Shown: piece by piece, positions 1 to 13,763 of the stretch
How the letters are laid out: each line of letters starts with the position of its first letter
How positions within the stretch are numbered: the first letter of the stretch is position 1
Source: Amphibalanus amphitrite
Taxonomy: Eukaryota > Arthropoda > Thecostraca > Balanomorpha > Balanidae
Assembly: GCF_019059575.1 (NCBI RefSeq)
Contig: NW_024882199.1
Location: forward strand, 310,001 to 374,000
Direction of reading: 5' to 3'
Length of the DNA stretch: 64,000 bases
The notes under the pieces: model-generated
The model's input: only the letters and a program-made list of their open reading frames with translations
Database searches by the model: none
What the model was told of the DNA's origin: nothing
Program-made: the position numbers and the translations under genes

Positions 1-3000
1 TAAAAGCACCCCATTGCCATACTAACTGACGCTTACTGCAGCAAACTGATGCTTTTTCATAAAGGCGGACAGCACTAATGATACCATACCACCTACATCG
101 AAGTACATCGAAGTAGTAATACTGACTGAAGAGGCCGATGGTAACCCTGCCGAACGCAAACAGGTAATGGACGACCAAAAGCCGATCATCGTGATCAGCG
201 GTCTGTGGCAGGTCTCATACAGTCACCTTTCAGCTCACAGTCCCATCTTAAACTGAACACAATGAATATTTAATTGCGCTTCACCAGGTACTAAAATATG
301 TTTATAAGCTATCAAGGAAGCATGTGTAGCGACCATACAGCTGCAGAGCCCATCTATGAATTTGCTGCAATAGCCATGGGGTGGAAGGTTCCTGTTATAG
401 ACCTATAGGTACTATACTTAATTAATTACACCGATAATGCTGTTGATATTTACGAAATGTATGTTTCATAGGAATGCTAGCAGTTTTTGAATGAACAACT
501 GTCACTCACCGACATTGTCCGGTCTCCGGTTCCGGAGACCCTTTGTTTTCTTCTCGCGGCACATGAAAATGCAGCTGGCACGTGTCGTAGGGGGTCGTGC
601 CGTCAGCTGATTACGCCCCAGGGTACGGCAGGTCGCACACAGGTCGGCGACCTTCCATGGGACACCAACTCGTCACAACAGACGAGAGAATGAACGAGGA
701 GTACTAGCATTTTCCCTTGACGCACGCTAGCGACCGTCCCATGGTTCAGCAGGAGCAGACATGACTCGTTCAAAAAAGTGTTCATCCCCAACACCGGCGC
801 ACTCAGGCGCAGCTGAAATTTTGAGGACATATAGACAACTCCTTGACCCACAGTGTGGTGGTAGTCCGAGACCGTACACTAGCGTACAATTTTTTGTAGC
901 TCTATTAGAACATTGACATTTTTCGAAAAAAGTGTGCCAATGTAAGGGCTGACGGAAATCAATAAATGTAACACCTATATGCATCATAATTATATAAATT
1001 ATGACTCATTACAAAGCCAAAAGCTTGCGCTATCGTTTGGTACCCAAATTATATAGTTTTGTCAATCCAAAGCTCGAAGATGTTGACGTGAAGCAAGGCG
1101 ACTGTTTCTGCGTTTGTTCGCCGAAGTTTAGCTTTCGAGAATTATCTGACTTTGTTGTACATTTTCAACGTTTTCAAAAGTTAAGGGAATAAAATTTTCC
1201 GTCGTTAAAGATGCTCTGATCATTTTTGAACACGATAGTGGCCAAATGAAAACGTTAAAAAATAGTCGATATTTCGCGTCCTGGCCAGTTTTTGGCCAGA
1301 GTTAAAACACGGTGCAGTGGTCGGTCGGGGCTCGACCGGTGGTCGGTCGGTAGACAGACCGACCGGTCACCGCCAGGTCACGGCCGGCCCACTGACAAGC
1401 ACGCCGTGCCGCCGCCGGGGCCGTGGCCGTGCTCCGGCCGTGCCCTGACCGGGCTCACCGGCTCTGACCCACCGGCCTCAGAGATCTGACACCAACTGTG
1501 ATGATGCCCCCTGGGGGTCCGGAAGCGGTGGGGAGTATGTTTCAAAAAAAAATATTGTTAATAAAATTTCGTTCATCGCGGGTGTTTTTCTCTCCGAGAT
1601 GGTTGCCGACCTGCGTCCTCCTCTGGAACAACTTCAGGTGAGTGTTTTAGGCTGGTAGATCCACAAACTGTTGATTAACTAGTTGACTCTCTTGCTGTTT
1701 GATTTTTCTCTTGTTCAAACGTAATTACACACCCATTTCCAAGTGATGATCGGTCCGTTGGTTTCAAGCTGATCGGTTCCCTTCCGCCACCGTTCCTTGC
1801 GCCTGGGCTTCGTCACAAACAATATTTATAATGAGGCTGGCTTGTCGCTTGTCAACATATAGTCTTCACTGCCTAGGATGGTATCTGTCTCATAAGGAAT
1901 TTAGGACACGGAAGTCTCCCAAAAGCATATAGGTAATTTGGATGCCTCCCTTGAGGACATAACCTGAAGCCACCATCTGATACCTGATAGCTACCCACCA
2001 TTCTCTCCCTTCCTAATGCCTATCATCCCAAAGATAATCGAGTACATCCCCTTTTAATGTCGCCCTCAATGCTGAGATTAGATCTCCCGCTGGTCCTTAC
2101 ACTATATGACGCATACCTCATTCTCCCTCAGACTCACTCTCTTTGTCATACCTCTCTCATCCCACTACAGTAAATTTGATCCCGCGTCGACCTCTCAGTC
2201 CCTCCCAGCAATTGTTCTAACTCCCTCCAGCGGTACATATCAGGGACAATAAACGCAATTTGTTCAATAGACTCCGTGATTAGTGTAAATTTCATCTAAG
2301 CTTACTCTTACCTCCCAACGACTTATCGCGCCCCGTTCCAACATTGGAATCGTGTGTGCTCTTCCTAGCACCTCTTGGGCTCCCTGGCCCAATATCCTCG
2401 AACACCTACATCACTTGACCCCGATTACTTGTCTAAAGATCGACGCGGGTAGCGTCAGTTATTAGCGTTCCTCGGTGGCTTATGATTGGTCCGTCAACCT
2501 CTGCCGCTCACGGCTCATCTCTGTTTCCCTACAAAAACCCCGCGGCCGGGCGTTGGTTACTGACCCTTGCAGCCCTTCTGTGAGAGACCGTCTTACGCGT
2601 TTTCACCTAACGAACCGGTGGACACAAGCCTGCTACCCCGACGACCGCAGTCTCACCGGGCTCATAGACAGGTACCTACTCAGTACTCTCATGCAGTCAT
2701 GGCACCCGCAAGTGGCGCCTTTGAATCATTGACCGGTGTGACTCGAAGACTCCATGACTGAATCTATCCTGCAATTTTATCCGACGCCGTGGAATTATGT
2801 CCTGCAGATGTGTGTTCAAGCGCGTTAGCGTCATGAGTGATGCATGCTGCGATCCTTCCGCGGTGGACTTAATTCACTTACCTCATCCCGGCGGTATTCT
2901 CCTCGCCTTATCCTCTATCATTTTCGTATTTGTCACTCACCTTCGGCAGTGTGCTCCCTCGTCCTGTCTCTCTCTCTCTCTCTGACTCACCTCTCAGCTT

Positions 3001-5445
3001 GGGCGTCTTATGTCGTTCTTTGTTCTGATATCTGCTTAACATATTTACTTACTTCCTCCGTAACGTGAGACAGTTCCAATCCTAGTAGACTTAGACGTGT
3101 CAGCGGAGTCAAAAACACATGGAAGTGTTGCAACATACTCCTCTTCGGCTAGCATCCATTCTTAGATCTTTCCTCCTTGTGTAATTCCGGTTTCAATATC
3201 TATCGACCACTTCAGAGTCACTCCTTCTGTATCCCCTTACCTGTCTGATCCGTAGAATCCCTTCAGTCCATGTGCGCCCCGCTGCGCGGTACGTGTCGAT
3301 TGTTACCCGTGACATGAACAAAAAAAAATCATTTGATAGAGAAATCTGCGCCGCCAAATACTCAGACCATCTACTACTCCTTTCATCTACACAATATTTA
3401 CGCCTATCAGCCGAAACGTCTCCACCGCAGCTTGCTATATTCACTCAGTGACGTCATATTCCAGGAAACAGACTGTGTTTACGCTTGTTGATCAGTAATG
3501 ACGTCATAAGATCGTGCCGTCTGCAGGTTGGTACATGGTACATCCTGACTTTTCATCGTCTAACCTTGGACACGCCAACTTTGATCGGAATTTTAACTTG
3601 AATCAACTTGAATATTCTGAGTGTTGCCTGTGATTTAATGAAGTAATTCTCGGAAGTGCCCAATCATTTGTGATCATGAATATTTTATTTGTGGATTGCT
3701 GTCTGGCGTCCCTCGCCACGTTGTCGCAAATTTCTCTGGGGTCGTAAGTATTTGCATCAAGGGAACTCTAAGGTAGTGCGCCGGATTAGTCTCAATTTGG
3801 CATTTCGATTTAAAAACAATCCAATTCATGTGATTTCATGTTATCTTACTGAACCGATTTATGAGTCAATTTTATAATGCAGATTTTATTCACATACTCG
3901 ACCAGATGATTTATTAACTTGCAATTGACAATCGACTTGTGGTGTTCTAATTTAAGGAAGCTCGGTTTACCGATTGATATGTTGTTGAAGGTATACAAAT
4001 TTTGGCAAATGTGATATCCAATTATTCGAGTGGGAACATCAGCAATGAGAAATGGTTATATCAAATCAAGCGGGGACTGTGTCCACTTCCAGTCATGAGG
4101 ACATGTTAAACTTTCGGACAATTTTATGCTATGCAACTGGAATTGCGCGGTCGGTTGGCAGGCCGAGTTCAGCACAACAAGCTATGCTTAGTGCGAGCTC
4201 TGATTTCTCAACTCTGCCCATTCACCCATTCAGACTAAATTAAAAAAAAGGCAAGAGCAGTAACTTTAACAAGCTAATGGGAACTGTCCAATGGAGAATG
4301 GTGCTAGTTTCAAACTAAATTGATGGCTCGGCAAAGACTGGTGTAATCAATAGTACGTTCATTGCCATTTCTCCAGTGTTAATGGTAATTTGATTTATTT
4401 ACCTAGTGGGTACTTTTGCTGGCAAACCTGCTATTATAATTTCAGTCAAGGTAGCTGTCCCGGATAGAGGACAATCCGATAGACAGCCCTTCGTTGTATC
4501 TGTTCCGCCATCTGACAAAGTTTGTCATGTTCAAAGATGACCTATAAATTTCAATTCCAGGATATCCCTTTTAAGTGAAACCGCACTGGTCTGAAACTGT
4601 TTTGCTAGCATCCAAGGCCAGATATGAGATTAGTATGACCTGAGGGGTCAATGGTCATTGACATTGAAATTCCATGTTCAATAGATCATGTCAATAGAAA
4701 GAGATCAACTAACGGATGTTACTGGGAATAATATGACTTGAATTGTTGCATGTTACTGATTTATCATCTGAATTCATTAATTTCAGCGTGTCCCTCCAAA
4801 ATTTTGTAAGTACAGTTGTCAGTAGCTGTTCACACCACGCTTGACATGAGATGACTGTTCTCCTAGGCTTGGGGTGGCAATGTCAAAGTTTTAGTGATGC
4901 GCGCTCAATCATAACACAATTAGTCTCCCCATTCCTGTTTTAGCCTATAATTGTCTGCTAATCTGATGTTAACCTGACTCGCGATGTAGAGTTTGGTTTC
5001 GACTGACAAAGGTAACCTGTTTCTCCCAGAATTAGACCGTAGAGTTGTTCACCAAGATTTACTAAAATTTTGATCGTATGTGACTGCTGTCAATTTCTCC
5101 CCCTTTTTGACCACCCGCAAATTTGTCCGCCTTCCTACTGAGGTCAGCGTGGGTCAATCGTTGAAAGAGGGGTTCGTCCAGCTGTCTTACCAGATAATTT
5201 GTTTCTCTCAGCAGGTCCATGTTTGTGCATTGTTCGCGATTCCGCTGAGCTGAGGGCTTGCTGGGCCAGCGCTCTCCAATCCGACGGGACTGGATGTGAG
5301 ATCTACTGCCCACGCCCTTGGCTTTCTCTGGTCTACATTAGCAATTCACACTTTGCCTACTGATTTGCAATGAAGTATCATACCCTACTCGGATGTTTAC
5401 GATAAATTAAGTGAAATTTAAATGCAATGATCACTAAATGTTATT
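1..5445. other. Unassigned sequence, no supported gene
   Basis: No open reading frame here resembles a known family, and stops are frequent in all frames. Visible details are a short palindrome of GGTCTCC/GGAGACC near 522-541, a GC-rich stretch at 1280-1500 with CCGGTC-type inverted repeats (a strong hairpin around 1338-1370), a short CT run near 2970-2984, and generally moderate base composition elsewhere. Decayed repeats are likely but I cannot assign them. Confidence 0.6.
1599..1637 (+). CDS. Possible small first coding exon (weak)
   Basis: An ATG at 1599 is followed by 13 open codons that run exactly into CAG followed by GTGAGT, a good splice-donor match. An AATAAA lies just upstream, which would be unusual for a first exon. 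I found no matching downstream acceptor or coding exon, so this may be chance. Confidence 0.12.
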
Positions 5446-5876
5446 TAGATCATTTGAGAATGTGCCCTGTGATCAAAGCTATCTTGTTTGATTCCCTCAT
5501 ATGTTAGATGTTGAAACGAAGTTGAAACTCAGACCTTTGGTTTGTTATTGCTCTGAGTCCCTTAAACAAAAGATATTCCATCGAATCTATACGATATCTG
5601 TAATTTAAGCCAACGCAGAGAGTTAGGTGATAACCATTTTTAAATGCTTGTAATTATGAGCTTAGCGGGGATATGACCTTGTTCCACACCTGACCGGCGA
5701 CCATTCTCGACTCATCGACTCATCGAGCGTCGACTCATCGACGCTTTTGGCGCCGCCTAGTGGATGTAGTTGTAGGTTACACTGGCTAGGTGGCGGTAGA
5801 GTGCTACGCATCTAATTTGTACCAAAACCTTTCATTTATGGGGTCGATCTTTGTAAAGACTGAATTAAATGTTTGC

Positions 5877-6012
<136 letters not shown>

Positions 6013-7070
6013 ACTCACTCACAAAATCTCTCTCTCTCGCTCACTCACTCACTCACTCACTCACTCACGCCCCCATTCACTCATCCACTCCCGCACGCGC
6101 CCATTCATTCACTCATTCTCCCCCTGTCCCCGTCTGTCCGACTCTCCTACGCATATTCCACGCGTGAGATGGTCGTGTAACGTCCACTCGCGGCAGAATG
6201 AATAAGCAGAGCTTGGCGTGCCTCGGTCGTAGGTGGCGCCACTGTTTCCTTTCGGCCTTCTGGGCGGTCGGGCTGTGCCGAAAGAGTTGGGTCTTGTAGG
6301 TGGCGCTAAGGGCGCTGCCGTCGGTGCGGCTATTAACCTGTTAATTGTTTAAGGGGCATACGTTTTCCATTTCGTTCCGACTACAATCGCTCAGTTTTAG
6401 TAAAAACCCACGGGGCCCAACATACTCCCAAAATTACTCACATTAAATACTTCAAGGGACGGGTGGGCGTGATCACGTTCCCGATTCCCGGTGTTAACTA
6501 ACATGATTGGGCTGGAAGTGTAGGCAATTGCTGCCCGACGGCATAATGTGTGATGTGTCCGTGCACATTACATGGTTCCTGTCAATTAATTGGGGCCTGC
6601 CGACTGTTCAGTAATCCGATCTGAACAAAATAGTCCTTATCATACCTGAATGGTGATTAATGGGCGGTGATAATTTCTCGCTTCCCTCCGTAACCGACTC
6701 TAGTTGTGTACAAGCAGGGTGACATTTTGACATAGTCGCGTCACGTTGGACGGTAACTCGTTTGATGTTTATGATCAATTGCCTCAAATGATGCATCAAT
6801 TTAACAACCGTAACATTTCTACGTTAATCTTTGATATACCTCGACGGGGGAGCTAGCATCAATATCAGTTAGGTACTGATAATGCTAGGAGGGAAAGGGG
6901 AATTGATTGACAGGTTACGAACAGCGATAAATTTATAACGATTGAAATGGTGATTCAGATTTGTATCAGTTATATGAACGCGAATCACGAAACGACTCAA
7001 TACTGATTTAATAACAACCCGGAAGGCAATTCAACTTGTTCTGGCGCTGAGCTGCCGAAGGAGCAGAATA

Positions 7071-7277
7071 ATGTTTGACGTTTACAATGTTTACTCTCCC
7101 TATCCGAATGTAACTGAACACGTTACGACTTCTTGGGCCGCCTTCGTATCAAACCTTATCCAAATGATGAATCTGCCCCAGGAATGTGGCGATCCTACGC
7201 TGACCGTCGATTTATCTCGAATAGTACTTGTAAGAATTGAGAATCGATTGACAGACTTGGAATTAACACTAGATTGA
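7071..7277 (+). other. 68-codon open frame present in both duplication copies
   Basis: An ATG-initiated frame of 68 codons occurs here and again at 14792-14998 with one serine-to-leucine difference. It has no recognised domain. Its presence in both copies is explained by the recent duplication and is not evidence of selection. Coding status is doubtful. Confidence 0.15.
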
Positions 7278-8359
7278 CAATGGATTGATACGCTGGCCTA
7301 CCAAGTTCAAACTAGTTAGATTATGAAACAACTTATGCTGACCTACTAGCTTCGAACAAAAAAAAAATGTATCTGTGATGGTCGCGTCGTGAGGGATGAT
7401 CATTGCATTTCCGTTGATTGATGATCAGACGGCCGTGGCGTAGTCTAATTCAACTCCGGTGAACCTGTGGTGTTGTTAGGCCGGCGTGAGGTCGTGTGGT
7501 CGACGTGACAACTTAAAGATAATTACGTTAGCGGTCTCTGTGAATCCGAATCAGCAACATATCTGAAGTAACCCTCCCTTCTTTCCCAGACAGATTATTG
7601 AATTTTCACGCTATATTTACAAACGGACGATACAATGCTGGTCATTTTCAACCGGTGTACCACGATCGGTTGTCAGCTCGCCAATGCCAACTTAGCCTTA
7701 AATCTAATCCTAACGCCCTAACCGCAAAATATTATTTACAAAACATCGCCAATTGAACTGTCATGACGTCATCTGACGTAGTTTGACGCGTCAGAGGTGA
7801 CCAGCGCCCCAAAAATGACACCACCTGACCTGTTCCCCTCCCCTCTCATAACTACATTGAATCCCACACCTCACTGCGGCCGGACCGCGCGCGCGATGGC
7901 CGACGGATAGCGCTCCCCCCCAATACCAATGTAATGGTGAGCCATTAGCCTACACTGACCATTACTGACCCGCCCCGTCTGTCCCGCGAACCCCCTCCCT
8001 ACCCCATTGGTAAAGCCGGACTAGTCGGACCCATTCACACCCCTCCCCGTCTTTACAAACAGACGCACCACTGCCGCGCTGCTCGGTCGGGAGCGGAATG
8101 TAGCGACCATCTGCCCTCCCCTTCCCAGTCGAGTAACACTCCCACGATGTTAAATCCATTACCCTCTAATGGTGGCTCAGGTTAGACCCCAGGGAGTGGC
8201 ATTTGTAATCCAGATCAGAGACATCCGATGGGTGAATGGGAGGTTGAATTGTCCATGACGGGGAGGCAGTCTTGATGAGGCGGACAGATGAGATGACTCA
8301 CTTGACAGTGTTTGATGATTGCTGTCCACTCCAGTTGAAGTCCGGTGCAGTGATGATCC

Positions 8360-9060
8360 GATCAGCAGAGAGGCCGCTCCGGCCGAAGCCGGGCGGGACG
8401 GTGTCCCGCGCTGAGTCCCGAGGCGTTCCGTCTCTGGTGGTCGGCCTCCGGTGGTCGATCTCGGGTCTGACTGCCCCCTTCTCCTTCTCCGCTGAGTTTT
8501 TGTTCGCCTGTGATTTCCGGGCCGGAGGTTCCGGGCGTCGGCGGGCCTCCCTGACCGGGGCAGAAAATTGGCGACATCCCGTCTCGCATCCGGAGTCGAG
8601 ACCGTCGCCCTCCTCCTCCATTCCGCCGGAACGTGACGTCATCCTCACTAGCACGGCTCATCCGTCTCAGCTGTCTCCTGCCGGATGACGTTTTCACACT
8701 CGATTTTCGCCGGATGTCGGTCCCTGCCTGTGCCGGACGGCTGACCGCAACGACATCCTTCCACCTTCCTGTCAGCTGCGTCGGCAGGATGTGCGTGGCG
8801 CCAGGCGTCGGGAGGCTGGTCCAGCACCGGGAGCAGGTGTTTCCGGCTGCGTTGCGTTTGTCGGCGGCCACTGCGCCGGCCCGGATGGGTGTGTTTGTAC
8901 TCCACCCTTCGGCGTGCCTTTGATCTTCGCTTAATGGTGACCGGCCGACGGGTCGGGGGATCGTATGGTCGACCCCCTCCCCACGCCGGCTCAGCGCCGC
9001 GGCAGGCAGTGCGATCGCCCTTACGTATAGAGTGTGTGAGATGTCCTTTTTGACGTACGA
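8360..9060. other. GC-rich segment without recognised coding content
   Basis: This stretch is rich in CCGG and CGG-type motifs, which keeps several frames open on both strands. Overlapping open frames in many frames with low-complexity Arg/Gly/Pro composition argue against a real gene. The same segment is repeated at 19708-20425. Confidence 0.5.
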
Positions 9061-9084
9061 AAAAAAATGTCACAGCTTTCAGCT

Positions 9085-12000
9085 GTTACATTTTCAGGCT
9101 TCTTCTTTTAATTGTGCCCCCACAATTTAGGATGGGCTTGTTCTGCATGGTAGTCGGCTGGCCTTCTTCGTCTGCCTTGGCTAGGACGTTGACGTCCTCT
9201 GCCTCCCTGCGATGCGAGGGTGCTGTTTCTGGACTCCATGGGTAACGTCTCCTCGATCCTCTTACAGCTGGTTGTGGTGCCGCCATCCCCCCGAGGTCAG
9301 TACCCTTGCCACCATTTGCCCTAACCTAGCTTACACCCTAACCATCCCATTAGTGACACTTCTTCCTTTCGGTATTCCATCCCCCCGAGCTAATTACAGC
9401 AGGTCATGTCCTAATCGTTTCCCCCCCCCAACATTCGTAAGGTGGTTGCCTGACAAGCCCGGTAACGAGTAAGCACAACACATATGTTTTAAGTACTATA
9501 CACCATCAGATATCTACCCCTACATAAAACCTAATGACACACCACGCGCATATTGTCACATCGGTACATACGTCGCTCCATGTTGGTACGACGGCCCGTT
9601 GTGGCTCTCTGGTAGCCACTTGGACGAGATGTCTTGGGCCTTCCCCCCGATCGCCGCCTGGCGTGACCCCCTTGGTTGCTCGTGTCCAGGCCGGGGTCGG
9701 TCGTCGTAGTCGTGTAGTCCGCTTTGTTGGCGGCAGGGTATCGGGCGCTTTTAGAGCAACGCCTCTGCCAACGCCTTGGTCGATCTGGTTCCCTCCATGG
9801 TTGGGCGCTGTTGTCGTGAAGTCCGGTTTGTTGGCGCCAGGGCATTGGGTGTCTTTGAGCAACGCCTCTGCCAACACCCTGATCGATCTGGCTCTGCCAT
9901 GGTTGGGCGCTGTTGTCGTGAAGTCCGGTGGCGGTAACCCGCCAGGGTGCTCTGGAGCTGCACGCCTCGACGCCACAGTGGTAACGTTGCTTGCTCTGGT
10001 ACCTGGAACAAAAGGGAATGGGGAGGGTGCTTCTTGGGTCGAAGGGGGGGGGGGGGAAAGGAAAGCATGAGGCGGTTGGACATGACCCTTGGAGTGGTTA
10101 GGATGGGGTTTGGGATGGTTGTTGAGCAGGATTGGTGTTACTGGGGTTTGTTGTTCAACCTCCAAGGAGCACATCAACTCTCCGTACCTCTCCTTGGTGA
10201 CCATGCCTTTGTTTCTGTATTGCAGTTATCTGGGTGGCCTGTTTTCTGTTTCACCAGCTGCTCCGTGTGTTCCCATTAGTTCGACTCACTCAGCTGCCCC
10301 GCATGCCTCGAACTTCTGGTTTCCTGAATTCCTTTGGTGTTAGTGCGACTTATACCGGTCTTCGAATTGGTTTGTTCCAGGTCAGCTCAACACGATGTTC
10401 GATGGTTCAATGACATCACGTCCTCAGGTCCATGAAGGCGCTCTTGATGTTCATCGATGTGTATTGCAGCTGTTTCTTCTGATCCGAATCGAGCGTCTTG
10501 GTACCCAGAATCTTCGGATCCATATTTTCTTCATCCTCTTTCCCGCTTAGCCAGACATCTGAGTGTTTTGTTCGCTGACACCACGACCTCTCGACTTCTT
10601 AACAGTTGGTGGTCTTGATATTTGGTCTTCGGCGTCTCCTTCTTGGGTGGTGGGTAGTTTAGGGGAGTCTTCTGCTGGTGGGTGACTTCTTCCACGGCTT
10701 GTCTCGACTCAGATGCTGATGGCGTTGCTGATCGGCTGGTTTTTCTCTTCAGGCTCGGTTGGATATTCCTTCGTTACTGCTTGGTCGACATCTCCACTTC
10801 TCGGAGTGATGTTTCCTCCTGGAACAATCCATCTTGGTCCCTCCTTCTCCGACACCGGTTAGGTAGAGGCCGCCGCTTTCTTCTAGAGTGTCGCCTCCTT
10901 CCGTTCTCCAGGAGGATTTTGTTGGCTACAGAGATTCAAAGCTTTCTATTGACCGCTCGACGATGATGCTGTTTTCGGACGAAACTAACTCCGATGATGG
11001 CGTCATGGTGAAGTTCGGCGTATGGGAAGGCGTCATGTCTGCTTCTGTACTCTTAACTTGAATTTTACTGCTGTTTCTCTGGTGACCGGTTATCATGTGA
11101 CCTGAGGCGGACCGAAGAGCCACGCCCGCGATTTGGGAAGACTGGCTGTTGATGTCTGACGAGCGACGCGAGAATCAGTGCCGGTTTCCTTTGGACCTCC
11201 TTTCGACGAGAACACTTTATACGTCGGTCCGTGTCTCGTGCTGTTGATGTAGCAAGGTGGTGGGCTTCCGTGACCAGGTTAGCTGTTTTCTTCTCAGGCT
11301 GTCTTCGATCACCTCTGATTGAGATTCCCGTAGATCCTGGACGTCGTTTCCTGTGGAGGTTGAAGGAAAGTTGCGTCCATTCGTTACCGGCTGATTCCCA
11401 TGCGAATGATGATGTCAGTGTCCTTGATGCCGTTGATTGTCCGGGAGGCATTCGAAGGCTCGGTGCCGCGGGTGGTGGTAATTGTAGCACATATTCAGAG
11501 TAAGTCCCGCTCTCGCCTGGCTTGGTTGTCGTATTTGTTGAACCCCTGCGGTCTTGAGGTCCGGTACGTCGCCATCCCTGTCCGATCGCTTGGCTTTGCT
11601 CTGATCGACTCGCTCTTGGCACGTAGACTTCTCCTTTTCACCGTACTCAACGCCACGTCAGTTTTTGTTGTGGAGTTTGGAACCGCAAGATTAGCGTAGC
11701 ATGGCTGGTGTGTTTCCTCCCGCTCCGCTTGATCTCCCCCTCAGATTTTCCCGTTGCTCGCTGGAGGCAGGCTTTGCTCTTCGCGTTCCAGTCGTCCCGA
11801 CGGCGCAGGCTTCTTCTCAGGTTCCTCCTCCCGCGTTTGGAAAAACTGCCACGATCTTTCCGACCACTTGTTGCTGCGGATTCGGGAACCTTCTTGTGTA
11901 GCAGCTCAGGACCTCCCCTTCCCGGTGGCTGGCTCCCACTGCTTCTTCTTCATCTGCCATTTCACTTCATTGTCAAATGTCTTGCATTTCCTGCACTCTT

Positions 12001-12150
12001 GATCTTGATCTTGTTGTGATCTGGGCTAAACCAGTAACATATGCTTGCGCATGTACGAGTTGGATCCTTGTGATCAGATTGCTGCTCCTCTCGGACCTCT
12101 AGATGTTATCTATCTTGTCTTTGTTTCTTCGGCGGCTTCTCGATAGGTGC
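9085..12150. other. Spacer between duplication copies, pyrimidine-rich
   Basis: The sequence has many CTTCTT, TTCTCC and TCTTCGG runs on the plus strand, so the minus strand gives spurious open frames. It contains the 103-bp minisatellite and a poly-G run near 10047. It may be an older, more decayed part of the satellite that follows. No gene is recognised. Confidence 0.5.
9695..9965. repeat. Minisatellite, about 103-bp unit, 2-3 copies
   Basis: The phrase GTCGTGAAGTCCGG recurs at about 9816 and 9918, with a variant near 9712, and GAGCAACGCCTCTGCCAAC sits at the same offset in successive units. Spacing is 104 and 102 bp. Confidence 0.85.
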
Positions 12151-13170
12151 GACTCTGCTGATTGCATGTTGCATTTTGTGACTGCAGTTCCCTTTGAATA
12201 ACTGGGTTCAAATTTGTCCCTTTGATCGCAAACTTCTTGAGATGTCATGATGGTTCTTCATCTTCTTCAGTCTTCTTTCTCCCCTTCCTGGCTCGGTTAG
12301 GTGAAGCACTGTTGATTGTAGGTTCCGTGCAACATAACTGAAACGCATCTGAACAGCTGGGTATGATTCTTCATTCTTGATTATCAATGCCTGGAACGCA
12401 ACGTCAATGCTTTTCTTAATTTTACCCGTCTTAGATTTCGCTTTCCTTGATTTGGATTTTGTGCAACATTACTGAGTCCATGTTGCTGTTGCATGCAATA
12501 GAACTGCAACGCCACCGTACGATTGGATCCGTCTTTCCTTCTTGCCCGCAGATTTCTTGGACCCAACGCCAATACTTCTTTTTACTTCTCCGGTCTTCGG
12601 TCTCGTTCTTCTGGATTTGGATTTGTGCAACATTGCTGGTTCCGTGTTGCATGCAACCGCATTGCAATGCCTCTGAACAGCTGGACCTGCTTCTGTCTCC
12701 TTGGCCACTAACTCCGTAATTGTTAATGTTCCTCCTTAAATTTTCAAGTTTTGACCTCGTTCTTCTGGGTTTGGATATGCGTAACTTCACTGATTGCATG
12801 CAACAGAACTGCAACCTTTCTCGATAGCCGGATTCAATTGTGTCCTCTTAACCTCAACCTTCTTGGATGTTATGAAGTATTTTTGAATTTCTTCTGTCTT
12901 CGGTCCTGTTTTCTGGCTTCGGGTATGTGCCACATTGCTAAATTGTGTTGCATGCAACGGAACTTGCAACGCCTCGAAACAGCTGAAGTACTTTCGGACA
13001 TCTTGACTATCACCTCCTTGAATAGTGTTCTTGAATGTAGCTTGGTATACTCCTTGATTTCTAGCGTTTGGTTTCGTTCTTATTGGTCCCTGTATGTGCA
13101 ACATGGCTGATTTTCATGTTGTGTGCAACCGGATTGCAAGTTCTCTGTACTGTTGGGTTATATCCTGTTC
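12150..13170. repeat. Degenerate satellite, about 155-bp monomer
   Basis: The pair GTGCAACAT...TGTTGCATGCAAC recurs at about 12328, 12470, 12627, 12780, 12930 and 13095, spacings of 142-160 bp. Each monomer carries a TGCATGCA-like palindrome and a pyrimidine-rich half. Monomers are clearly diverged from each other. The array stops at the start of duplication copy 2. Confidence 0.8.
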
Positions 13171-13631
13171 CAATAAAATTGCAATAGATATAGATTGCAA
13201 TAGATCATTTGAGAATGTGCCCTGTGATCAAAAGCTATCTTGTTCGATTCCCTCATATGTTAGATGTTGAAACGAAGTTGAAACTCAGACCTTTGGTTTG
13301 TTATTGCTCTGAGTCCCTTAAACAAAAGATATTCCATCGAATCTATACGATATCTGTAATTTAAGCCAACGCAGAGAGTTAGGTGATAACCATTTTTAAA
13401 TGCTTGTAATTATGAGCTTAGCGGGGATATGACCTTGTTCCACACCTGACCGGCGACCATTCTCGACTCATCGACTCATCGAGCGTCGACTCATCGACGC
13501 TTTTGGCGCCGCCTAGTGGATGTAGTTGTAGGTTACACTGGCTAGGTGGCGGTAGAGTGCTACGCATCTAATTTGTACCAAAACTTTCATTTATGGGGTC
13601 GATCTTTGTAAAGACTGAATTAAATGTTTGC

Positions 13632-13632
<1 letters not shown>

Positions 13633-13725
<93 letters not shown>

Positions 13726-13727
13726 CA

Positions 13728-13763
<36 letters not shown>
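13633..13763. repeat. (CT)n microsatellite, copy 2
   Basis: This is the CT tract of duplication copy 2. It has three CCTCT/CTCAC interruptions that copy 1 lacks. Confidence 0.95.

Noticed and set aside
9506-10204. A 232-codon minus-strand frame with internal repeats
   Set aside because: It overlaps the 103-bp minisatellite and pyrimidine-rich sequence. The repeats in the protein simply reflect the DNA repeat.
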